In this document: in pieces, positions 1-7,104 of the stretch
Layout: every line of letters begins with the position of its first letter
How positions within the stretch are numbered: the stretch's first letter is position 1
Assembly (NCBI RefSeq): GCF_003086795.1
Contig: NZ_CP026003.1
Coordinates: forward strand, 1,012,503 to 1,076,502
Origin: Stenotrophomonas sp. SAU14A_NAIMI4_5
Lineage (GTDB): Bacteria > Pseudomonadota > Gammaproteobacteria > Xanthomonadales > Xanthomonadaceae
Direction of reading: 5' to 3'
Length of the DNA: 64,000 nucleotides
Position numbers and translations under genes: made by a program
The notes under the pieces: generated by a model
The model's input: only the letters and a program-made list of their open reading frames with translations
Database searches by the model: none
Told to the model about the DNA's origin: nothing

Positions 1-1
1 C

Positions 2-1153
2 CTCAGCCGCGTTTCGGCCGGCAGTGATCCCGCGCTGGCCCGGCTGCTGTCCACGCCGTCCACCGCCACCGTGCAGGAAGTACGCATCGATGCGGCCGCC
101 ACCTCGCAGCCGCAGCTGGAATTCGAGCTGCTGGGACAGAAGGTGCAGGCGATCCGCAGCAAGGTCGAGTCACTGCCCGATGGCGGCAGCGTCTGGTACG
201 GGCAGATCCGCACGCCCTCCGACCGTCTGCAGAAGGCCACCTCCAACGGCCAGGACGACCCGGGCAATTCGCTGATCGTGGTGCGCTCGGGCAACACCCT
301 CACCGGCTCGATCCGCAAGGACGGCAAGCTGTACCGCCTGCGTCCACTGGGCGACCGCCATATCCTGGTGGCGGTGGATGAAACCCGGATGCCGGCCGAT
401 CATCCGGCCGACTACAACCAGCTGCCGAAGATTCCGATGGGGGACAGTGAACGCCTCGGCATCGCCCAGGCCTCGTCGGGCACGCCGGCCACCATCCGCG
501 TGCTGGTGGTGGCCACCAATGCGGCGGTGGCGGCCTACGGCGGCAACATGCAGTCGCTGGTGCAGCTGGCAGTGGCCGAATCCAACCAGGGGTATGCCAA
601 CAGCAACGTCGGCATCACCATGCAGCTGGCCGGTTATGAAACCACCAGCTACACCGAGTCGGGCAACTTCACCACCGACCTCACCCGCTTCCGCAACACC
701 AGCGACGGTTACATGGACAGCATCCATGCCAGCCGCAACGCCACCACGGCGGATGTCGGCGTGCTGCTGATCAACAACACCAGCTACTGCGGCCTGGCCT
801 CGGGCATTGGTTCAACCGCGGCGACGGCGTTCGCGGCGGTGTACTGGGACTGCGCGACGGGCTACTACTCCTTCGCGCACGAGATCGGCCACCTGCAGAG
901 TGCCCGGCATGACATCGCCAACGATCCGAGCACCTCGCCGTATGCGTTCGGCCACGGCTACCGTTACGAGCCGGCCAGCGGTACCGGCTGGCGCACGATC
1001 ATGGCCTATGACTGCACCCGTGGCTGCCCGCGCCTGAACTACTGGTCCAACCCGAACATCAGCTACAACGGCATCCCGATGGGCATTGCCAGTTCGGCCG
1101 ACAACCAGCGCGTACTGGTCACCACCAAGCAGACGGTGGCCGGCTTCCGCTGA
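2..1153 (+). CDS. peptidyl-Asp metalloendopeptidase, M72 family (5' partial)
   Basis: Secreted zinc metallopeptidase; the family is known for cleavage next to aspartate. The reading frame is open to the first base of the window, so the true start and signal peptide lie upstream. The zinc site is near bases 877-910 and reads HEIGHLQSARHD, the extended HExxHxxxxxHD form of metzincin-like enzymes. A later MAYDCTRGCPRLNYWSNP stretch, with the Met after the active site, fits a Met-turn. The N-terminal part before the catalytic domain looks like a propeptide. Stop at 1153 is followed by SMAG repeats. Family call is by motif and overall resemblance. Confidence 0.8.
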   Translation, partial: LSRVSAGSDPALARLLSTPSTATVQEVRIDAAATSQPQLEFELLGQKVQAIRSKVESLPDGGSVWYGQIRTPSDRLQKATSNGQDDPGNSLIVVRSGNTLTGSIRKDGKLYRLRPLGDRHILVAVDETRMPADHPADYNQLPKIPMGDSERLGIAQASSGTPATIRVLVVATNAAVAAYGGNMQSLVQLAVAESNQGYANSNVGITMQLAGYETTSYTESGNFTTDLTRFRNTSDGYMDSIHASRNATTADVGVLLINNTSYCGLASGIGSTAATAFAAVYWDCATGYYSFAHEIGHLQSARHDIANDPSTSPYAFGHGYRYEPASGTGWRTIMAYDCTRGCPRLNYWSNPNISYNGIPMGIASSADNQRVLVTTKQTVAGFR

Positions 1154-1172
1154 GGCGGCTACCGGATGGCAC

Positions 1173-1236
1173 CCGCCGACCAAGGTCGGCGTCTACCGGC
1201 CTGCGCGCTCTGGTAGATGCCAACCTTGGTGGGCAC
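1173..1236. repeat. pair of SMAG-type palindromes, inverted
   Basis: One imperfect palindrome ends in CTAC at 1193-1196 and a second begins with GTAG at 1213-1216 (to 1236). The facing arrangement lies between two convergent genes and could fold as one hairpin that ends both transcripts. GTAG-headed palindromes are the hallmark of the SMAG repeats of S. maltophilia. Confidence 0.7.
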
Positions 1237-1247
1237 CCGGCAATCCG

Positions 1248-1994
1248 TCATTCGCGCTTGAGCGAATCCAGGCGCCAGCCGTCGGCATCCACGCGCAGGA
1301 CCGAACCCTGTTCGTACCAGTCGCCCAGCACGATGCGGGTGCAGCTGCGGCCGCCGGCCTGCAGCGTGTGGATGGCCGGGCGATGGGTGTGGCCGTGGAT
1401 CATCGTGTCCACGCCATGGCGCACGAAAGTCGCCTCGACTTCGGCCGGGGCCACGTCGGTGACCGTCTCGAACTGCGCGCGGTCACCCTGCTTCATTTCC
1501 GACTGGCGTGCCTGGCTGGCATCGCGCGCCTTCTGCGCGAACGCGATGCGCGCGGCCAGCGGCTGCGACAGGAACTGCGCCTGGAACATCGGGTCGCGGG
1601 TCTGCGCGCGGAACTGCTGATAGGGGATGTCATCGGTGCACAGCAGGTCGCCGTGCTGCAGCATCACCGCACGGCCGTACAGCTCGATCACGCACGGGTC
1701 GGGCAGGATGCGCAGGCCGGCGCGGCGGGCGTAGTCTTCGCCCAGCAGGAAATCGCGGTTGCCACGCATGAAGAACACCGGCACGCCGCTGTCGGACAGC
1801 ACCTTCAGCGCATCGGCCACCGCATCGGCGGCCGGCGAAGGCGTGTCATCGCCGATCCAGGCTTCGAACAGGTCGCCCAGGATGTACAGCGCGTCCGCGC
1901 CGGGCGCGTCCTCGCGCAGGAAGCGCAGGAACAGGTCGGTGATGGCTGGACGGCTGGGGTCCAGGTGCAGATCGGAAATGAACAGCGTCGTCAT
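1248..1994 (-). CDS. lpxH: UDP-2,3-diacylglucosamine diphosphatase LpxH
   Basis: Hydrolyses UDP-2,3-diacylglucosamine to lipid X and UMP, the fourth step of lipid A synthesis, on the inner face of the inner membrane. The 248-residue length is normal. Calcineurin-type metallophosphatase motifs are all present: SDLHL (D8, H10), GDLFE (D41), GNRDF (N79), QHGD near residue 115 and HGHTHRP near residue 195. It stands alone here, convergent with the upstream protease gene, and is separated from the next gene by a 39-bp palindrome. Confidence 0.93.
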   Translation of the reverse strand: MTTLFISDLHLDPSRPAITDLFLRFLREDAPGADALYILGDLFEAWIGDDTPSPAADAVADALKVLSDSGVPVFFMRGNRDFLLGEDYARRAGLRILPDPCVIELYGRAVMLQHGDLLCTDDIPYQQFRAQTRDPMFQAQFLSQPLAARIAFAQKARDASQARQSEMKQGDRAQFETVTDVAPAEVEATFVRHGVDTMIHGHTHRPAIHTLQAGGRSCTRIVLGDWYEQGSVLRVDADGWRLDSLKRE

Positions 1995-2026
1995 GCAGTC
2001 ATTCTAGGGCATCGGCTCGCCGCGTC

Positions 2027-2065
2027 GGGGTCAGATCCCTTTCCTGCGGAAAGGGCTCTGACCCC
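2027..2065. repeat. 39-bp palindromic repeat, copy 1
   Basis: A near-perfect palindrome running from GGGGTCAGATCCC to GGGCTCTGACCCC around a short centre. A second copy of identical length and closely similar sequence is at 11998-12036. It sits between lpxH and the PAP2 gene. It differs from SMAG elements in having no GTAG head, so it appears to be a separate repeat family. Confidence 0.75.
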
Positions 2066-2071
2066 TGGGGG

Positions 2072-2611
2072 CTACACCGGCAGCGGCAGCCAGGCCAGGC
2101 TGGCCGCGGCCAGCAGCGCGGCGATGCCGGTGGCGGCCAGCACGTCGCTCGGGTAGTGCAGGCCCAGCACCACGCGCGACAGGCCCACGCCGAAGGTGAA
2201 GGGCACCAGCAACGGCGCCAGCCACGGGTAGTAGGCCAGCGCCACGATGGTGAACGACACCGCGTGCAGGGTGTGCCCGGAAGGGAAGCTGAACTCGTCC
2301 AGCGGTGCCACCCAGGCGCGGATGCGCAGGTCGGCCGCGTACGGGCGCGGGCGCCGGGTCCAGCGCTTCAGGCCCTTGTACAGCAGCAGGGCGGCCAGGC
2401 CGGTGGCGGCCATGTGCACCGACGCGCGCAGGCCGTCGAAGCCATCGACCAGCACCAGTGCGCCCATCAGCACGTACCAGAACACGCCATCACCCAGCCG
2501 GCTGATGACCGAGAACAGGCGGCGCACGCGGCGGCGCCGGCAGTAGTGGTTTGCCCGGCGGCACAGCCGTGCTTCGCGGCCGGCCAGTCCTTCAAGCGGC
2601 GTTGTGCGCAT
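2072..2611 (-). CDS. PAP2-family membrane phosphatase
   Basis: Integral membrane phosphatase of the type 2 phosphatidic acid phosphatase family, acting on lipid phosphates or polyprenyl diphosphates at the periplasmic face. The three family motifs are seen in order: KRWTRRPRP (KX6RP), PSGHTLH, and SRVVLGLHYPSD (SRX5HX3D). Hydrophobic stretches around residues 45-65, 70-80, 120-135 and 150-175 are likely membrane helices. The start overlaps the end of the upstream glycosyltransferase by 20 bp, so the two are translated from one message and probably act on the same lipid pathway. Substrate cannot be told from sequence. Confidence 0.85.
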   Translation of the reverse strand: MRTTPLEGLAGREARLCRRANHYCRRRRVRRLFSVISRLGDGVFWYVLMGALVLVDGFDGLRASVHMAATGLAALLLYKGLKRWTRRPRPYAADLRIRAWVAPLDEFSFPSGHTLHAVSFTIVALAYYPWLAPLLVPFTFGVGLSRVVLGLHYPSDVLAATGIAALLAAASLAWLPLPV

Positions 2612-3737
2612 GTCCGGTCCTCCGTGCCTGGGCCAGTTCGGCCAGCAGCGTTTCGAATTCGGCCACCACCTGCTGCGGGTGCAGGCGCTTCATCGCGCGG
2701 GCGGCGTTGCTGCCCAGCTCGCGGCGTAGCACATCGTCGCTGGCCAGCTGCACGGCTGCCTCGACGAACGCCTCGTCGGTATCCACCGCCGCGCCGTTTT
2801 CACCATTGCGCAGGTACTCGCGCGCGGCGCCGTAATCGAAGGCCACCGTGGCCAGGCCGCAGGCCATGCTTTCCAGAGTCACGTTGCCGAACGTCTCGCT
2901 GCGGCTGGGGAACAGGAACAGGTCGCCGCTGGCGAAGTGGCGGGCCAGGGCGTCGCCGCGCTGGATGCCGCAGAAGATGAAATCCGGATTCTCGTGGGCC
3001 AGCTTCTCGCGCGCCGGGCCTTCGCCGACGAACACGAAGCGCGCTTTCGGCCGCACCTGCTGCAGGCGGCGGAAGGCCTTCACCGCCAGGCCGAGGTTCT
3101 TCTCGGCGGCGATGCGGCCGACGTAGATGGCGACCAGGCCGTTGCCGTCGACGCCCCATTCCTCGCGCAGGGCGGGATCGCGCCGGCTGGGTTCGAACTG
3201 CTGGCTGTCGACGGCGCGGGCCAGCAGGCGCACCCGCTCGAAGCCCTGGTCGGTAAGGAACTGCTGCAGTTCGCGGGTCGGCACCAGGGTGGCATCGGCC
3301 TGGTTGTGGAAGCGACGCATCCAGCGCATCGCCGCCGTCTGCAGCCAGGCCACGCCATAGTCGGGCAGGTACTCGTCGAAGCGGGTGTGGAAGCCGGTCG
3401 CCACCGGGATGCCGAGGCGGCGGGCGGTGCGCAGCGCCGACCAGCCCAGCGGGCCTTCGGTGGCGATATAGACCGCATCGGGGCGCTGCTGCTGCCAGTG
3501 CCGGCCAAGCCGGATCGGCGCGGGCAGGCCGAAGCGCAGGCCGGGGTAGCGGGGCAGGGCGGCGCCCGGCACCAGCAGCGTGCCGGGCGCCGCGTCCAGT
3601 GCTTCACTGGCCTGTCGTGGACGGATCAGGTCGACCTCATGCCCGGACGCGCGCAGGCCCTGCTCCAGGCCCTGCACGGTGAGCGCGACGCCGTTGACTT
3701 CCGGCGGATAGGTCTCGGTGACAATGGCATGGCGCAT
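2592..3737 (-). CDS. glycosyltransferase family 4 (GT-B) protein
   Basis: Cytoplasmic GT-B fold glycosyltransferase of 381 residues. The N-terminus, MRHAIVTETYPPEVNGVA, has the typical start of GT4 enzymes of the mannosyl/glucosyl-lipid type, and the C-terminal half carries VGRIAAEKNL and the PSRSETFGNVTLESMACG donor-nucleotide motif with the conserved EX7E. The start at 3737 was chosen over an upstream ATG at 3836 because a GGAGG Shine-Dalgarno precedes it and homology begins there. It overlaps the downstream PAP2 gene, pointing to a role in glycolipid synthesis. Acceptor and sugar are unknown. Confidence 0.82.
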   Translation of the reverse strand: MRHAIVTETYPPEVNGVALTVQGLEQGLRASGHEVDLIRPRQASEALDAAPGTLLVPGAALPRYPGLRFGLPAPIRLGRHWQQQRPDAVYIATEGPLGWSALRTARRLGIPVATGFHTRFDEYLPDYGVAWLQTAAMRWMRRFHNQADATLVPTRELQQFLTDQGFERVRLLARAVDSQQFEPSRRDPALREEWGVDGNGLVAIYVGRIAAEKNLGLAVKAFRRLQQVRPKARFVFVGEGPAREKLAHENPDFIFCGIQRGDALARHFASGDLFLFPSRSETFGNVTLESMACGLATVAFDYGAAREYLRNGENGAAVDTDEAFVEAAVQLASDDVLRRELGSNAARAMKRLHPQQVVAEFETLLAELAQARRTGHAHNAA

Positions 3738-3832
3738 GGCGGGCCTCCGGTTTTCCGGCATGCTCGGCCCTGCCCATGTAGTGGTTGTGACCACATTGCG
3801 ACCGTCGTATGACGGCCGCGCCGGCCGGCGGA

Positions 3833-3854
3833 GCACGGCCCCGAAGGGCCGTGC
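3833..3854 (-). terminator. strong hairpin just after the TonB receptor gene
   Basis: A 9-bp perfect stem with a TTCG tetraloop on the minus strand directly follows the stop of the receptor gene at 3861. There is no T-run after it, so it may act as an mRNA-stabilising hairpin or a weak terminator. The same stem sequence recurs in the terminator of the second receptor at 7049-7079. Confidence 0.5.
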
Positions 3855-3860
3855 CGTGGA

Positions 3861-6782
3861 TCAGAAGCGCTGCTGGTACTTCATGTAGATGAAGCGGCCG
3901 ATGTCATAGCCACCGTAGTAGGAGAAGTTGGCGCTCGGCTGGGTGTACATGATCGGGCCGTACTTCTCGAACACGTTGTTGGCACCGACCGAGACGGTGG
4001 CGTCCCACGGCAGCGAGTAGCGGACCTGCACGTCGTGGAAGGTGGTCGAGCCGCGGCGGTTGTAGTCGCGCACGCCGCTGTACCACGGGGCCTGCTGGCC
4101 CGGGTGCGAGCATTCATCGGCATGCAGGCGCGGGCTGAAGCACTGTTCCTTCACCGCCGAGTAGTAGCGCAGGCCCCAGTTGATGCCGAAGTTGCCGCGC
4201 TCCCAGTCCAGCGACAGGTTGGAACGGGTACGGAAGCCGATGCCGCTCGCGCCGGCCAGACCATTGCCGGGTGTCGGCACGACGTCCGCGTCATTGGTGC
4301 TGCGTTCCAGCGCCGACACCACGTAGGTGCTCTTCCAGTCGGTGCGCAGGGTGCCCCAGTCGGTTTCCCAGCGATGGCTCAGTTCCAGGTCGTAGCCTTC
4401 GGTTTCGCGGAAGCCGCTGTTGCGCACGCCGTAAGTCAGCCTGTCGACGATGCCCAGCACCGGGTCGCGGGTGAAGCCGGCACAGCGCTCGGAGATGCCC
4501 AGTTCATAGCAGTCGCGCAGCATGTCGTTGGGGTGGTCGGCGACGATGGTGTTGTCGATGCGGATCCTCCACCAGTCCAGCGCGACGTTCAGGCCGGGCG
4601 CGAAGCCCGGGCTCCAGACCACGCCAAGGGTGCGGCTGGTGGCGGTTTCCGGCTGCAGGTCGGGGTTGGAGCCGTTGGTGAACGGCAGCGGGGTCTGGCC
4701 ACTGCTGCTTTCAATCGGCACGTTGCCCTGGCCCAGCTGGCGGTAGCTGTCGGCGTTGGCGATGTCGGCCGCGCAGCGCGCACGCACGGCCGGGCTGCTG
4801 GCGGCGGCGCCGTGCACCGTGTCGCAGGGATCGCGGAAGCCGGTGGTGAAAGTCTGCGAACCGCCGCCATACAGATTGGCGATCGTCGGCGAGCGGAAGC
4901 CCTGTGCCCAGGTGCCGCGCAGCAGCACCTGCTCGATGGGTTTCCAGGTGAAGCCGAACTTGCTGTTGAGGGTGTCGCCGAAGGTGCTGTAATCCGAATA
5001 GCGGGTGGCGGCATTGACGGTGAGCTCGTGCGCCGCGGGCAGGTCGCGCAGCAGCGGCACGCTCAGCTCCAGGTAGGCCTCATCCACCCGGTAGCCGCCG
5101 CCGGTCGGCCCCGCGGCGAGGTTGGTGGTGGCGCCGGTCTGGGCCAGCGGGTCGGGAATGAAGCGGCCGTCCTCGCGGCGGCTCTCCAGGCCCACGGCCA
5201 TGCCGAGGTCGCCGGCCGGCAGGGTCAGCACGGTGCCGCTCAGGGTGGCGAACAGGTTGCGGCTGGTGGTGCGGCCGCGGCTGATCTCCTCGGGGAACAG
5301 CCAGTCCATCAGGGCCTGGTTGCCCGCCAGGCCATTGGCGTCATGCTGGCCATGGGGCACCAGCGGATTCCACGGCATGCAGCCGGCCACCGGTGCGCCC
5401 GGCGTACCGCATTCGACCTTGCCGGTCGCGGCGTTGTAGAACGACGGGCCGGTGGCATCCTCGACGCGCTGCTTGTGCAGGTTGCCGGTCGCGCGCTGGG
5501 TCAGTTCGCTGCGGTTGTACTGGTAGCCCGCTTCCCAGTCGAAGCCGTGCGCGCCCACTTCGAAGCTGCCCTCGAACGCGGCCACGCCCTGCCAGGTGGT
5601 GAGGTCGCTGACGCTCACGCGCGGGACTTCCCAGAGGCGCCGGTTCCAGTTCACGTCGCTGGGTGCCTGGTAGCCGTGGTGGCTGCCGAACGGATTGAAC
5701 CAGCTGTCCTTCGACATCGGATTGATGCCCGCGGCGCCGGACTGGAACGGGTAGCCGGCGATCTGCCGGGTGGTCTCGCGTCGGTTGTAGGCCAGCTGGG
5801 TGTTGAAGTGCAGCGCATCGGTCAGCGCCACGCGGCCATCGACGAAGATCGAATCGCGCTTGATCGGCGTCTGCACATGCATCTGCTCGTTGCTGTTGCT
5901 GACATCGCCGGTGAACGGCGTGTCGTCGCTCAGGTGGAAGCTGCCCGGGCCACCGGGCGCAGCACCACGATCCAGCGAGTAGCTGCAGCCACGGCTGCTG
6001 GCGCAGCCCGGGCCATTGAAGCCGGTGATGCGGCCCCACTGGCCGACCGAGGTCCAGCCATCGGCAGGATGGCGGTCGGTGTTGGTGTAGGCGCTGAACC
6101 AGCGATCGCGGGCCCACACGCCTTTCTCCTCGACGTGCTCGGCGGCGAAGCTGATCGAGGCGCGGTCGTTGGACCACCCGCCCACCACGTCGTACTGCGT
6201 GCGGGCGCCGTCGCCCTGGCTGTACTGGCCCTGGTAGATGCTGGCGCGGAGGCCTTCCACGTTGCGGCGGGTGATGATGTTGACCACGCCGGCCATCGCA
6301 TCGGAACCATAGATGGCCGATGCGCCGTCCTTGAGCACTTCCATGCGTTCGACGGCCGCAGCAGGCAGGGTGGAAATATCCTGCAGGCCGCCGGTGGTCA
6401 TGCCCATGCGCTTGCCGTTGACCAGCACCAGGGTGCGTTGTGCGCCCAGCCCGCGCATGTCCACGAAGCTGCCGCCGGCGGCCTCGCCCGCCGACAACGG
6501 ACTGGCGCGGCTGGCGGCGGGGCTGCCCATCGCGGTCAGGTTCTGCAGGATGTCGGCCACCGAGTTGAAGCCCTGGCGTTCGATGTCGGCGCGGCTGATG
6601 GTCAGCACCGGCTGCGCGGTTTCCAGGTCGACCTGGCGGATGCGCGAACCGGTGATCTCGATGCGGTCCAGCGTGGTCGGGGCGGCGGAATCCTGGGCCA
6701 GTGCGGGCAGGGTGGCGGCGGTGCCGGCCGTGGCCAGCGCACAGCGGATCGCCCAACCCAACGGGGAGGTGCTCGGCGTCAT
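3861..6782 (-). CDS. TonB-dependent outer membrane receptor (copy 1)
   Basis: Outer membrane active transporter of 973 residues. A signal peptide (about residues 1-30, ending LPALAQ) is followed by a conserved TLDRIEITGSRIRQ segment, the plug domain (ADILQNL, VLVNGKR, IEVLKDGASAIYGSDAMAGVVNIITRR), then a long beta barrel ending in the terminal Phe of YMKYQQRF that the BAM complex recognises. The start at 6782 was chosen because it opens the signal peptide. It is a close paralogue of the next gene upstream and follows it in the same direction. Ligand is not evident; both lack a FecA-like signalling extension. Could serve peptides, siderophores or plant-derived compounds. Confidence 0.88.
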   Translation of the reverse strand: MTPSTSPLGWAIRCALATAGTAATLPALAQDSAAPTTLDRIEITGSRIRQVDLETAQPVLTISRADIERQGFNSVADILQNLTAMGSPAASRASPLSAGEAAGGSFVDMRGLGAQRTLVLVNGKRMGMTTGGLQDISTLPAAAVERMEVLKDGASAIYGSDAMAGVVNIITRRNVEGLRASIYQGQYSQGDGARTQYDVVGGWSNDRASISFAAEHVEEKGVWARDRWFSAYTNTDRHPADGWTSVGQWGRITGFNGPGCASSRGCSYSLDRGAAPGGPGSFHLSDDTPFTGDVSNSNEQMHVQTPIKRDSIFVDGRVALTDALHFNTQLAYNRRETTRQIAGYPFQSGAAGINPMSKDSWFNPFGSHHGYQAPSDVNWNRRLWEVPRVSVSDLTTWQGVAAFEGSFEVGAHGFDWEAGYQYNRSELTQRATGNLHKQRVEDATGPSFYNAATGKVECGTPGAPVAGCMPWNPLVPHGQHDANGLAGNQALMDWLFPEEISRGRTTSRNLFATLSGTVLTLPAGDLGMAVGLESRREDGRFIPDPLAQTGATTNLAAGPTGGGYRVDEAYLELSVPLLRDLPAAHELTVNAATRYSDYSTFGDTLNSKFGFTWKPIEQVLLRGTWAQGFRSPTIANLYGGGSQTFTTGFRDPCDTVHGAAASSPAVRARCAADIANADSYRQLGQGNVPIESSSGQTPLPFTNGSNPDLQPETATSRTLGVVWSPGFAPGLNVALDWWRIRIDNTIVADHPNDMLRDCYELGISERCAGFTRDPVLGIVDRLTYGVRNSGFRETEGYDLELSHRWETDWGTLRTDWKSTYVVSALERSTNDADVVPTPGNGLAGASGIGFRTRSNLSLDWERGNFGINWGLRYYSAVKEQCFSPRLHADECSHPGQQAPWYSGVRDYNRRGSTTFHDVQVRYSLPWDATVSVGANNVFEKYGPIMYTQPSANFSYYGGYDIGRFIYMKYQQRF

Positions 6783-7048
6783 GCAGTCTCTCTCTCTATG
6801 TGTGGAAACGGACACCCGAAGCGCGGGCCTGTCCGGCCGCCACGACCTGCGTCGCGACGGCATCCCACTAACGCGCAGGGTTCAAATTCCGTAAAGGCGG
6901 AAAGCGACCACACACCGCACCAGGAGTGTCGTGTTCCGCGTTACCTGCGCACGTTCAATGCCTTGCGCGCGCTGCAGCGCAGAAAGACAGGCCCGGGAAG
7001 AGCACGAAGCCGCCTCGCCAGTGCAGCGCAGAGCAGTTCATTGGCGAC

Positions 7049-7079
7049 AAAAAAAACCACGGCCCCGAAGGGCCGTGGT
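7049..7079 (-). terminator. intrinsic terminator of TonB receptor copy 2
   Basis: On the minus strand a GC-rich stem (CCACGGCCC/GGGCCGTGG) with a TTCG loop is followed by a run of eight T. It lies 25 bp beyond the stop of the upstream receptor, so the two receptor genes probably have separate messages. Confidence 0.85.
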
Positions 7080-7104
7080 CGTGGTGTTGCGGCGGCGCGA
7101 TGGA